Part shown: one piece after another, positions 54,901 through 64,000 of the stretch
Layout: each line of letters opens with the position of its first letter
Numbering within the stretch: position 1 is the stretch's first letter
Assembly (NCBI GenBank): GCA_033439295.1
Contig: JAVTLE010000003.1
Coordinates: 1,426,001-1,490,000, forward strand
Length of the DNA stretch: 64,000 nt
Reading direction: 5' to 3'
Source of the DNA: Deuterostichococcus epilithicus
Taxonomy: Eukaryota > Chlorophyta > Trebouxiophyceae > Prasiolales > Stichococcaceae
Position numbers and translations under genes: made by a program
Notes under the pieces: generated by a model
The model's input: the letters and a program-made list of their open reading frames with translations, nothing else
Database searches by the model: none
Told to the model about the DNA's origin: nothing

Positions 54901-57074
54901 TGCACAACAGCCCTTGGGCTCTGATTCAGGACAAAACAAGAGCAACCAGCCCTTGGTATGGTCATCATCTGACGCACCGGGAGCGCGGCCCCACGTCCAT
55001 GCAGCGCTTGAACAGGTATCGCACGGCGGTGGCGTCGCCCTGGCGGGCCTCCATCAGCGCCCATGACACCCATATCGCGTGGCTCGCTTGCCCCTGCGTG
55101 AGTCACGAGATGTGCGTGGACGCCTTGCCTGACAGCCGAGCTCCCGTCACACGTTGCAGGTTGGAGAGCTAGAGAATGCTGGAAGCAGCTCGGTGCCGGC
55201 GATGGCCAGCCGGGCATTCCGACGTACTGCGGGCCCCTAGCCATGTGCAAAGGCGCACATACATTCTCACTCACCAGGTGCAGGCGCTGTAAAGGAGCAG
55301 CTTGCGTGAAGCAGCAAACCCTCATTTGAGCAGGAGGCGGATGGTCACTCCCCACCGAGAGGGGCGTGTGCCGCGACCTCATCTCTTCAGCTACTTGGCA
55401 ACTGATGGCTGCTCACCGCCAGGGTGCGCGTGCCGCGCAGGAACCACTTGCGGGCCTCCTCCGTCAGGCCCATGTCCGCCGCGAGCTGCGCCACCGACTG
55501 GTACAGGAACGGGTTGGGTTGCGACTGCGTCTTTCGGATGCCCTGCGGAAGGCAAGAGACCAGCGTCAATTTCGCGCTGCACACGGGATGGGCGGTGGAA
55601 ACAGGAAGATGCGGGTCTCATGTCGGAGCTTTGCTGGCGTGAACCCAGGTACATTGCAGTTGGGAGGTGGCAGTCCGTCCCATGAGCTGAACTCCACGAG
55701 CAGAACAGGAAGAGCAGCACAGGTAGCCCTGCATCGCTCCAGACTGCTCTGCCAAATTGCCCCCCTCTTCCCCCCCCATTAACTCAAGCTTTCTCCTGTG
55801 CCGCACCTTGAGCCACAGATCGCGCGCGCGGATGAGGTTGCCCTGCCGCTTCTCCAGCAGCCCCCAGCCGTGCCAGGCGGCTGCGTGCTCGGGGCTGGCG
55901 ACCGTAGCGGCGTCATACAGCTTGCGCGCCACCTTGGCATTGTTCAGCTTCGCCTCCAGGTACGCCCACGCCGCCCAGATGAAAGGATTCAAGCTCTCTG
56001 CAGACCGGCATTGTGTATGATTATCTTCCAGGTGCAACTTTGAGCAATATTGTCTGCCGCGTCAGGGCGTCAGGGTGCCAGGAATACTAGGCAACGCAAG
56101 GTAGGCCGCATCGCATCTTGCCTTCCATCGAATAGCGCCCAGTTCTTTGCGAGATGATTGACTAATGCGATGCTGGGAAGAGTCACTCCAGCCACCATTA
56201 CATCCTCAGGAGACGAACAAATGCCGCACCCGTGAGCCGGGTGCCCTCCTCATATAGCTCCCGCGCCTCCTGGTACCTCCGCTGCTGCACCAGGATGCGG
56301 CCCAGCTGGACGTAGGCCCGGCCGTCCGTCGGGTGCATGGCCAGGCACCGCCGCAGCCGGGCCTCCGCCTCGGCCAGGTTGGCGTTTTTCTGCCGCGGGT
56401 CCTTGGTCCGCAGCGCCCGTTGCCGCTTGGAGCGCGCTTTGTACTGCGATGACACGAAGCAAGCAGAGAAATCATCAGGAAATTCCGCCCAGCCACGACG
56501 TATCCTGCTTGGCGCGCGAGCCAGCAGACGCAGAGCGCGCTGCGGACGCTGGCGGTGGTGGCGCCTGCACGCGCTGAGGCATGCAACCATTGTGAAAGGT
56601 GCTACTTCGTGCTTGGGAGTGGTCCGTGGATGGTTCATCTTCTTGTCATTGTCCCTTTTGCCAGGCGCATCTCTGTTTGGTGAAGGCATCGTTTCGAGGC
56701 AGTGACTATGCGGCGCGCAGTTTGTGCACAAGTATCAACCTCACCAGCTGCAGGTCCAGATTGATCTTCAGAGGCCGGTCTGTCAGTGGCCGGCCCTCGA
56801 CCTGCTGCGCTGACCATGACTTTGCTGCGGAGGTCTGCTGCTGCTGCTGCCGCTGCCTGCCGTGGCCGCTGCCTGTCCGCGCCTGCCATGCGTTGGCGGC
56901 GATATCAAGCTGCGCCTGTTGCTGCGGTGGCGCCGCAGCATGCAGCACGCCTTGCGGTCTGCTGCACTGCACGAGCTGCCAGTCTCGGCCTCGACACGCA
57001 CGCTGTCGTGGTGCACCGGGTACGCATCGCCCGCTGAAGCCTGCGAGCATGCCGCTCTCGACGCGGCGGCACAT
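51987..57074 (-). CDS. MBB1: MBB1/HCF107-type HAT-repeat chloroplast RNA-binding protein
   Basis: Helical-repeat protein that in plants and Chlamydomonas binds and stabilises psbB-psbT-psbH mRNA 5' ends in the chloroplast. Conserved entry segment DRPLKINLDLQL, then YKARSKRQRAL, LRRCLAMHPTDGRAYVQLGR and HAT units: WAAWAYLEAKLNNAKVARKL; WHGWGLLEKRQGNLIRARDL; YQSVAQLAADMGLTEEARKW; IWVSWALMEARQGDA; LHLAWATWEKEQGNLNNARK; ALAILEEEAGNIEAAREVFE; AWGVMEFRRGNVDRARELFQ; AWGVLEKQAGNHQLARQLFR; AWAQMEEDLGFLQRADDLRK. A Ser/Pro/Ala-rich C-terminal exon ends WQPDERS. The spacing of units follows HCF107. The start is uncertain: ATG 57074 or 57050 gives an Arg/Gly/Ser-rich transit peptide (MLAGFSGRCVPGAPRQRACR), but the frame is open further to about 57431. 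Confidence 0.88.
53029..53246 (-). repeat. Three decayed copies of an MBB1 exon start
   Basis: The real exon start (52972 downwards: CAG then AWAQMEEDLGFLQRA) recurs upstream in the intron at 53029-53073 (ARGQMGEDLGFVQCA, with AG retained), and shorter junction-only remnants lie at 53132-53156 and 53224-53246. All are in the same orientation. Confidence 0.75.
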
Positions 57075-57333
57075 CGAGGGCGGTGTAGTGATGCAGCGGT
57101 GTCGTGCAAAACAAGGCGTTGTGCTAGTGTTGCACCTGAGCAGCTGCTTTTGCGAGATTGCCACGTGTGCATCGGCAGTTTCAACACCACAGGGCGGCCG
57201 GCGGCGCGCCGAGATGTGCCACCCACTCGCATGTGGCTGATTGAAGGTCCCTGGTAACCGATAAGAATTTATGACCGCTGCGATCGGTCTTCCATCAGTT
57301 TCCGTTGCATTTTGGTCACCTCTACAGTCAAAC
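57075..57333. promoter_or_regulatory. Compact bidirectional promoter between MBB1 and CSP41b
   Basis: Only about 260 bp separate the preferred start codons of two divergent chloroplast RNA genes, so both promoters must overlap or lie inside the opposite transcription unit. I see no named motif; the call rests on arrangement. Confidence 0.5.
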
Positions 57334-60300
57334 ATGGCGACGTGCATGGTGCACGCGCAGGCGCCCCGCTTTGCAGCGCCTCTGCTGGATCGCAAGCATT
57401 GCTTCAAGGGCCACAGTGCGCCGCTCCGCACACAGCAGAGGGTGCGGCCCGTTTATCTGGGCTGCAAACTTCGTTAAAGCGCGCCAATCTGCTGCGTCAT
57501 CGCTATCGTCTTGATGCTTCAAAGCCAACGTGACACACCAGATCGGGTTGCTAGGCGGCAGCTTCAGTAGCTGGCCCCACACGATCGAGTGCTTGACTTT
57601 TCCGGCTTTCAGTGTTGATCCACCGTAATGGTGGCATCCAGGAGTGTCGATACTTCTCAGTCCATCAATCTCGATCAATGTGACGCAGGCTGCGGCTCGG
57701 GCTCAGCGGCAAACGGCGGTCACAGTGTCCGCCTCTGGCAAGAACATCCTCATGCTGGGTGAGGCGCGACGCCTCAAGCATACCCAAACAATTGAAGCTC
57801 TGCTCAAGTCATAACCTCTTGTCGCTGCTCCAAACGCCATGAGGTTTGGCGCCTGCGCGCCAAGCACGAATGACGGCAAACTGTGCATCCTGGAGACAAC
57901 CTCGCACGGTCACGCGCTCTTCCCCACATGCAACACGCCCGAGGCTACCTCGTCACACTTCTCCCATACAGGCGGCACGCCCTCCATCGGTGCACCTGAT
58001 CTGATCTTGTCGTGCGTTGATGCACAGGCGGCACGCGGTTCATCGGCGCGTACCTGGCGCGGCAGCTGATAGAGGACGGGAACGAGGTGACGCTGCTGAC
58101 GCGCGGCAAGGCGCCCATCACGCAGCAGATCCCTGATGACACCGACGCCTCATACGCGGAGTACAAGGGCCAGGCGAGTGACTTCTCTTTTCATGGCCCC
58201 CTTGCGGACGGCATCGCTGAGTCTATGACGGCGCCGGCACAGGCGCCATCTGTTCTGACACGCAAGGCGGCTGGCGACTGCGGCTGGCTCGCTCAGGAGC
58301 AGCATACCGAAAATGACGGTGCGTTTCTCCAAACTCAGGTGAAGCATGCCAAGGCGGACCGAAAGGACACCGACGCCGTGAAGGACGCCATCGGCGGCAA
58401 GAAGTTCGACGGTGAGGCTGCACTTGCTGTCGAGCTTCGCTTCACATCTACACTGGTCACATCTACGCTGGTTGGCACTGGCAGCGTGCGAAGCCACAGG
58501 AACGTGAGGAAGGGACGGTGCTAGCATGTGCAGAGGCGCTGGGCGCAAGCAATGAGCGACCTTTGTGGAAGCAGGCGCGCATGAGCGGCGGCAGGTGGGC
58601 GGCTCGGCGGGCAGCACCATGCTGGGCGCTGCACAGTCGTGTCAGCAGTGCACTGCCGCCAGGGCACACGACCTCAGCAAGCGCTGCAAACGTGTCAGGG
58701 CAGCAGCGTGTGCGGCGCTGCGCGGCTCAACTATCATGCCATAAATCAGGGACACATATGCCGTCCTCATCAAGCCGAGCCATGAAGATTCCACGCTGCG
58801 GCGGTTGAACGACATGATCGGGAGGCGGCCGTCATGGATGGCGGCGGTCGGCAGCATCACTCCCTCAGATCACCTTCTCAGGCTTGTGGGCGCCAACAAC
58901 ACGGTCGGGTCTGGGCGCCGCCGTCCGCACAAGCATGCTTACACTCTCATGGCGCAATGGCCGCAGTGGTGTACGACATGAACGGGCGGGAGGCGGCCGA
59001 CACGGAGCCCATCCTGGCGGCGGTCGGCGACATCGAGCAGTACATCTTCTGCTCCTCCGCGGGCGTGTACCTCAAGTCGGACCAGATGCCGCACATCGAG
59101 ACCGACGCCACCGACCCCAAGAGCCGCCACAAGGTGCCGCTCCTGTGCACCTGCATGTCGAGACCGCCTGTGCCTTCCTGTGTCGGAGGACTGGTGGTTG
59201 GGGGGAGGCGTGGGACCGTCAGAAGGGCGCGGCGACGGGAAAGGGTCGGACGGCAAGCGAATTGCAGAGCCAGCTGACGTCACCAACAGAGAAGGAGCAC
59301 AGCACCTCGGGGGGCAGGCGTGACACACAGGTGCCGAAAGTCCTGAGCCCATGCGTCAGCAGCAAGTTCTTGCTCGGAATGTTGAGAAGTGTTATAAAAG
59401 CCTGGTGCTAGCCTCGAACTGCATCGCTACAGGGCAAGTTGAATACGGAGGACCTGCTGGAGCAGAAGGGGCTGAACTGGACCAGCGTGCGGCCCGTCTA
59501 CATCTACGGCCCACTGAACTACAACCCGGTGGAGGAGTGGTTCTTCCAACGCCTCAAGGAGGGCCGCCCCATCCCCGTGCCTGGCTCCGGGATGCAGGTG
59601 CGGGGCAGATGGCATCCGAGTAGTCGGCTTGAATCACGAAGGATTGAAAAGCACCCTCGTAGTCCCACTCGCTTTTGAGGCAGGCACAGCAGGATGATGG
59701 GAGCAGCGGGATGTGCGCCAACGCTGCGCCTAGTGGCGGCCTACGTGACGCTGGACCAGCCCTGCGGTCGCCTTTCATATGGTCTGCGAAACGCTCATCC
59801 AACATCAGGAGGTTTGTCCAACATCGCAGGTGACGCAGCTGGGGCATGTGAAGGACCTAGCGACCGCCTTCAAGCTCGTCCTGGGCAACGAAAAGGCCAA
59901 GGGCCAGATCTACAACATCTCCGGCGAGCGGTGCGCCTCAATGCCCCGGCATGCCAGCGCAGGCTCACTGTGAGCCGGCTGAATGGCGATGGAGCACAGG
60001 GGCACAATTCTTATCCGTTGTCGTTTCTGACATGTGTTCCTGACAACTGCGCAGGTATGTAACCTTTGACGGCATTGCCAAGGCATGCGCGGAGGCGGGC
60101 GGCTTCCCGTCGCCTGAGCTGGTCCACTACGACCCCAAGGACTTCGATTTTGGGAAGAAGAAGGCGTTCCCACTGCGATCGCAACATTTCTTCACGTCCA
60201 TCCACAAGGTGCCGCTGATGAAGACATGAATGATCGAATAATGATGGTATACAGAAAACGCACGGGGCTGACTTCGCTCAACTGCTGGTTTCGCATGTGC

Positions 60301-60446
60301 AGGCGAAGCAGGACCTCCGCTGGACACCCAAGCATGGCTTGGTGGATGGCTTGCGGGACTCCTACGAGAAGGACTTTGGGCGCGGCACGATGAGGAAGGA
60401 GGCGGACTTTGAGACGGATGACAAGATTCTGTCAGCGCGGAAGTAG
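57334..60446 (+). CDS. CSP41B: CSP41b-type chloroplast RNA-binding protein
   Basis: SDR-fold protein that binds and can cleave chloroplast stem-loop RNA and associates with plastid ribosomes. Exon 1 (57334-about 57449) is a transit peptide, MATCMVHAQAPRFAAPLLDR onwards. Then TVSASGKNILMLG, GGTRFIGAYLARQLIEDGNE (nucleotide-binding Gly loop), RGKAPITQQIPDD, KADRKDTDAVKDAI, VVYDMNGREAADTEPILAAV, YIFCSSAGVYLKSDQMPHIE, WTSVRPVYIYGPLNYNPVEE, QLGHVKDLATAFKLVLGNEK, YVTFDGIAKACAEAGGFPSP, DFDFGKKKAFPLRSQHFF and RKEADFETDDKILSARK, TAG 60444-60446. The whole length matches plant CSP41b. Two introns contain decayed copies of the exon start that follows. Divergent from the MBB1-type gene and convergent with the deformylase. 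Confidence 0.95.
57966..57999 (+). repeat. Decayed copy of a CSP41b exon start
   Basis: ACAGGCGGCACGCCCTCCAT and following bases repeat the real junction ACAGGCGGCACGCGGTTCAT at 58024, 58 bp downstream. Copy reads GGTPSIGAP against GGTRFIGAY; the AG acceptor is kept in both. Confidence 0.85.
58806..58862 (+). repeat. Decayed copy of a CSP41b exon start (second intron)
   Basis: The blocks ACGACATGA, GGGAGGCGGCCG and TGGCGGCGGTCGGC occur here in the same order as in the real exon at 58970-59030, with a deletion between them. Same orientation, about 160 bp upstream of the exon. Confidence 0.7.
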
Positions 60447-60571
60447 TTCAGATGATGATCAACTACTACTGTATGCTTTTACCACTACTGAAATGCCATG
60501 ACACACAATAAGATGAGATTTGACAGCTCGTACCGTACTAGGAAAGCCCGTATGCAACTGCCATCTTCACG

Positions 60572-61895
60572 TCATGTGGTTTGGTGTGTGGCCTGCCAGT
60601 GCTCTTCCAACTCCTTCAGGAATGGCACAATTGCCTTCTTGGCATTCTTGCTTACGCGGTCTGGGAACAGCGTCCCCTGCAAGCAAACAATGCATGGAAT
60701 ATCAGCTCGTGGCAAATGAAAATTAACAGCCATCTCCGTCCAGAATTAGGTGTGCTACGAAGCCTAAATCGATTCCTTCCACTCTTCTGCACAGGCGCAC
60801 CTGCAAGTGGTCGTACTCATGCTGGAAGATTCTGGCGGTCCAGTCGGTGAAGGTCCGCTGAAACTTGTTGCCGTCCACATCCTGCGCCTCCACCTTGACG
60901 TTGACGTGCCTCTGCGGGGTGGCAGGCACTGGTTGCATTGTGTGCCACATGAAGCCGCTCTCCTTATGTCTGCCGCTGCGACCATGGGGGTTCCGGCAAT
61001 CACAGCCAATGCAGACTGGCATGCCATGCTGAAGGGAGCTGCCGAAAGGCGGCGGCAGCTGCCCATGGCGCCCACCTCGACGTCCGCCCGGATGAGCTGG
61101 TCGCTGTTGAGCTTGAGGAAGGAGAGGCAGCCCTCCTCCCCCGCCTCCTGCTTCCTGCTGCTGCTGATGATGCGCGGGTTGGCCATCACCAGCTCCTCAC
61201 CGGCGCCCCGCTCCCCTTCCGGGTTGAAAACCATCAGCCGCACGTTGACGCCCACCTGCGGCGCCGCCAGCCCCACTCCGGCGTCCCTGCAGACGGTTCG
61301 ACATGCGCTGATGAGCTGCACGAGAAAGTCGTTAGCTGGCCCTGTTTGGAGGTTCTCCACTCCACGGCCGCTCAGTGATCTGCATGATGCTGCCCTCGCG
61401 CACACATACATCATGCGGTCGCAAAAGGGTCGTCTGCACCTGTACATGACTTCGAACATGTCATCTGCCAGCCGCTGCAGCTCCGCGCCAAAGACGCCGA
61501 CAGGCGCGTTTGGCGCACGCAGCTGCGGGTGCGGGTACTGCAGCACCTCTAGAGGCGCGCTCCATACCAGCTGCTCGACTGCGCGCCAGGATCGTGATGA
61601 TGAATCAAGGTTAGGACGTAGAGGACCTGTAGGACTATGCATGCATCCAGACGCGTGCGGGCCGATGCGCCCGTGCGCACTCACCTGGCGGCAGCTCCGG
61701 GCTCTGCTCGCTGTCCTCCTCCTCTGCTTGCAGCTCCCGCAGCTGCTGCAGTGCTGAGGAGCGCCTCGCACGGCAGGCAACGTCTGACCGCGAGACCAGT
61801 GTGCGTGCATGCGTGTGCCACAGCGGAGCACGACCTGTACGTGGCCCTGGCGCAGCATGTGGCGCAACGCCGGCCGCGGCAAGCCCCACTTGCAT
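60572..61895 (-). CDS. PDF1B: Plastid-type peptide deformylase (PDF1B)
   Basis: Fe/Zn enzyme removing the formyl group from N-terminal Met of new plastid proteins. From ATG 61895: transit peptide MQVGLAAAGVAPHAAPGPRT onwards, then EVLQYPHPQLRAPN; motif 1 GVGLAAPQVG (61280-61240); motif 2 EGCLSF with the metal Cys (about 61130); motif 3 QHEYDHL with two metal His (about 60810); a last exon GTLFPDRVSKNAKKAIVPFL ending TTHQTT-like residues (ATHQTT), TGA at 60572-60574. All three deformylase motifs are intact. In the first part of the gene EGCLSF is followed by LKL rather than the usual PGI. Convergent with CSP41b, 125 bp between stop codons. Confidence 0.93.
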
Positions 61896-62482
61896 ATTGC
61901 CAATTCGACGAGGATGCGGACCCAATCCGGCCGCTGCGTGAGGCGGGCTGGGCTTGTAAGATTGTAAGATTGGCGCTGCCAAGGTTTCAATGCTCGCAAA
62001 ATGTCGAAGGGATGAGCTCTGCAACCGAGACGGGCAAGCAGTTACAAGTAGGAGGGATACTGAGAATGCGATGCAAATGCGCGCGAGTCGCACTGGGTGA
62101 CGCAGTGACGCTGCACCCCCAGGAAAACCCTGGTGCAGGTGCGCAGCTGGGTGGTGCAGCTACATTTGCTACTATTGTTGTACTGCGTAAATCGAATGCC
62201 TGCTGCTGTCCTGCCCGGCTCATCAACGTCAGCACAGCACAAGGATTGGAAGGATGCCGCCATGATGAATGCGCATGCGAGCCGCCTCAAGTGCGCCAGT
62301 AGAGCTTTCCCTGCTGCATCCTTGCAAGGTTCGGTATGGCCTGGACGGCTGCTGGACAGACGAGAAACACCACTCTCAAGGCGTGGCCAGGTCTTGGCCC
62401 AGCCGATTGTTCGGGGCGGGCGAGCCCATTCCACCGCTTGCAAATGCTGTGCATCGCTGCCTGTGAACACAGGAGTCGCACT
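61896..62482. other. Region between OST48 and deformylase
   Basis: About 590 bp between two minus-strand genes; expected to hold the OST48 3' end and the deformylase promoter. No conserved coding segment seen. Confidence 0.5.
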
Positions 62483-63600
62483 TCACGAGTACAGGAACAC
62501 CAGGGTCAGCACGCCGAAGCCCAGCATCGTCGTCAGTGCGGTGGTGTAGTATGGGTAGGCGGGGACCAGGAAGCGGTCGAACTCGTCGTGCTTGAACGGC
62601 CGCACCGCGATCTGCTTGGACCGCTCAATGTGATTGTACCTGCGCCGCGCAGCAGCAGTCAGCATCGCAGACACATCGCAGACGACACGACTTAGTTGTG
62701 CTGAAAAGCAGCAGCGCTCGAGCAGAAGATGAGCATGCATCCCTTTCCAGGGGTGCACCGGCGCACCCCGCTCGCCGATAGTCGATGACGAATTTGAAGA
62801 CGCCGTAAACATCGGGCACCTGGAACTTCGTGGAGAAGTTGCCCTGCGCCACAACAAGGGGCGAGACTTTCACATCGTGCCGCTCGCCTCACTGTGCCCG
62901 ACTGGCGTGCAGGCTTATGAGCTCGGCAGAAACGATGCTGCTGGTTCAAGCGCTCGATGCTGCAACATCTCAGCTCAGGGCTGCGCAAGGGGCCGATGCA
63001 TGCCAACAGCAGGGAGGAGGCCGGGCCCGAAAGCCGTGACGGTGCGGCGGTGGGCACCTGGTTGTCGTGAGCCAGAGTGGTGCGCAGGTAAGGGTCCAGC
63101 ATCACGAACTCCATCTGCACGTCGTCCGCCCTGCGCGGCACGACAGCCAGGCGCCTCGCAGACCGTGCTGGGAGGAGCCGAAGGGAGAAGAAAATCCAGT
63201 CGCTCCCTGAAGAGAACCTGGCATGCACCGCAGTCGCTGCCTGCAAGGCAGTCAAAAAGTCGTAGCCCATGCCGCCTGTGCCGCCAGCTGCCTGAATGCT
63301 GTCGAGGTCCTGAGCCAGCCTGATCAGGCATCTGGCCCCCTCAGGCGCTCTGCCCTTTCGCACCCCACACCAGGTATCAGGGTTTGAGGGTTTCCCCACC
63401 TATACGGCTGCCAGGCGCCGTCGACCAGCTCCTGAATCTGCACCGAAAACTCCGCCTGGTCCTTGATGCGGTAGGCGTCCGGCTGGGAGGCGGCGCCGGG
63501 CGAGGCATGCACGAAGTCGCCAAAGCGCAGCAGCCCGCGCTGGCGCAGCAGCCACCGTGTGACCGCGCCTGCAAACTCCTCGTTGCCCGCCTTGACGGGC
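62483..63600 (-). CDS. OST48: OST48/DDOST subunit of oligosaccharyltransferase, C-terminal part
   Basis: Subunit of the ER complex that N-glycosylates nascent proteins. Seen are four exons of the C-terminal half: AGNEEFAGAVTRWLLRQRGL with AYRIKDQAEFSVQIQELVDG (63600-about 63399); DDVQMEFVMLDPYLRTTL (about 63137-63055); GNFSTKFQVPDVYGVFKFVI (about 62848-62770); and HIERSKQIAVRPFKHDEFDR, then FLVPAYPYYTTALTTMLGFG, ending VLTLVFLYS with the single transmembrane segment, stop at 62483-62485. The order matches plant and animal OST48. The N-terminal half must lie further left on the minus strand, beyond the window edge or in unread exons after 63600. Confidence 0.9.
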
Positions 63601-64000
63601 CTGCAGCGTGTGTGGGAGCGGGCGTGGGCGCGGATTTGCTCACATCCGCGGACTCGAGGCTGCTGGCACAGTGCCGGAATGCCACCGTGTGCAGGAGCAT
63701 GTTGCAGCACGAGGCGGGTGGCCGGGCGTGGAGAGGAGATGGCGGGGCCGTGCACCTTGTGCTGTCAGGTCTCGTTGTCGCAACAAATTTGACAGCAAAC
63801 ACCATGGGAAAGGTCGTTCACCGCTTCGAAAGTTGCTTCATGCATGGTTGGGCTTGCAATGCGATGCGGGTATCGCCGCACTGCTCGAAAACTGCCAGTC
63901 CAAGTCACCATTCATCCAGTATGTGCAAAAGGGGATCTGCAGCATATGCGCTGTTTATGGTGCGAAGGCACAGGACAATGCCAGGGCGGCCAGCAGACTA
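63601..64000 (-). other. Presumed OST48 intron sequence at window edge
   Basis: Starts with an acceptor-like CTGCAG on the minus strand directly before the first visible OST48 exon. I cannot identify another OST48 exon here; the open frames are not conserved. Confidence 0.4.

Overview
This window is nuclear DNA of a photosynthetic green alga (Chlorophyta, probably trebouxiophyte-like). Reasons: GC-rich protein-coding DNA cut into many short GT-AG introns of about 70-400 bp; genes on both strands with 0.1-0.9 kb between them; plant/algal forms of plastid proteins carrying N-terminal transit peptides; candidate TGTAA polyadenylation signals. The lineage is an inference from gene content, not a match to a named genome. 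I saw no transposon, virus-like element, tRNA, rRNA or CRISPR array. Exon edges below come from reading frame, family conservation and GT/AG sites, so edges are approximate and several 5' ends are open.

Layout: plastid ClpB chaperone (+, 719-8851), HCF164 thylakoid thioredoxin (+, to 10568), a small conserved probably mitochondrial protein (-, 11010-11924), plastid phosphoglucomutase (+, to 17136), a polyQ coiled-coil protein resembling meiotic PRD3/PAIR1 in layout (+, to 21294), poly(A)-binding protein (-, 22216-27205), isopentenyl-diphosphate isomerase (+, to 29640), UVDE-type UV endonuclease (-, 30012-34069), ferredoxin-thioredoxin reductase catalytic subunit (-, 34703-35780), CID-type two-RRM protein (+, 36694-39173), aminodeoxychorismate lyase (-, 39478-41338), NOT4-type RING polyQ protein (+, 41826-43277), EF-hand protein (+, 44176-45257), ACX3-type acyl-CoA oxidase (-, 45961-51667), MBB1/HCF107 HAT-repeat protein (-, 51987-57074), CSP41b (+, 57334-60446), peptide deformylase (-, 60572-61895) and the C-terminal part of OST48 (-, from 62483, running off the right edge).

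About eight of the eighteen genes serve the plastid: redox control (HCF164, FTR), protein quality and maturation (ClpB, PDF), starch metabolism (PGM), isoprenoids (IDI) and plastid RNA (MBB1, CSP41b). The two plastid RNA genes are head-to-head across about 260 bp. Poly(A) metabolism is also represented (PABP, a CID-like protein, a NOT4-like RING).

The most striking signal is not a gene. In at least seven genes the introns hold same-strand, diverged partial copies of the neighbouring exon edge (about 20-75 bp), often including the splice site. They range from one nearly perfect 46-bp tandem repeat to strongly decayed copies still recognisable as peptide. This points to repeated local tandem duplication of splice junctions as a source of intron sequence, possibly of introns, in this genome.
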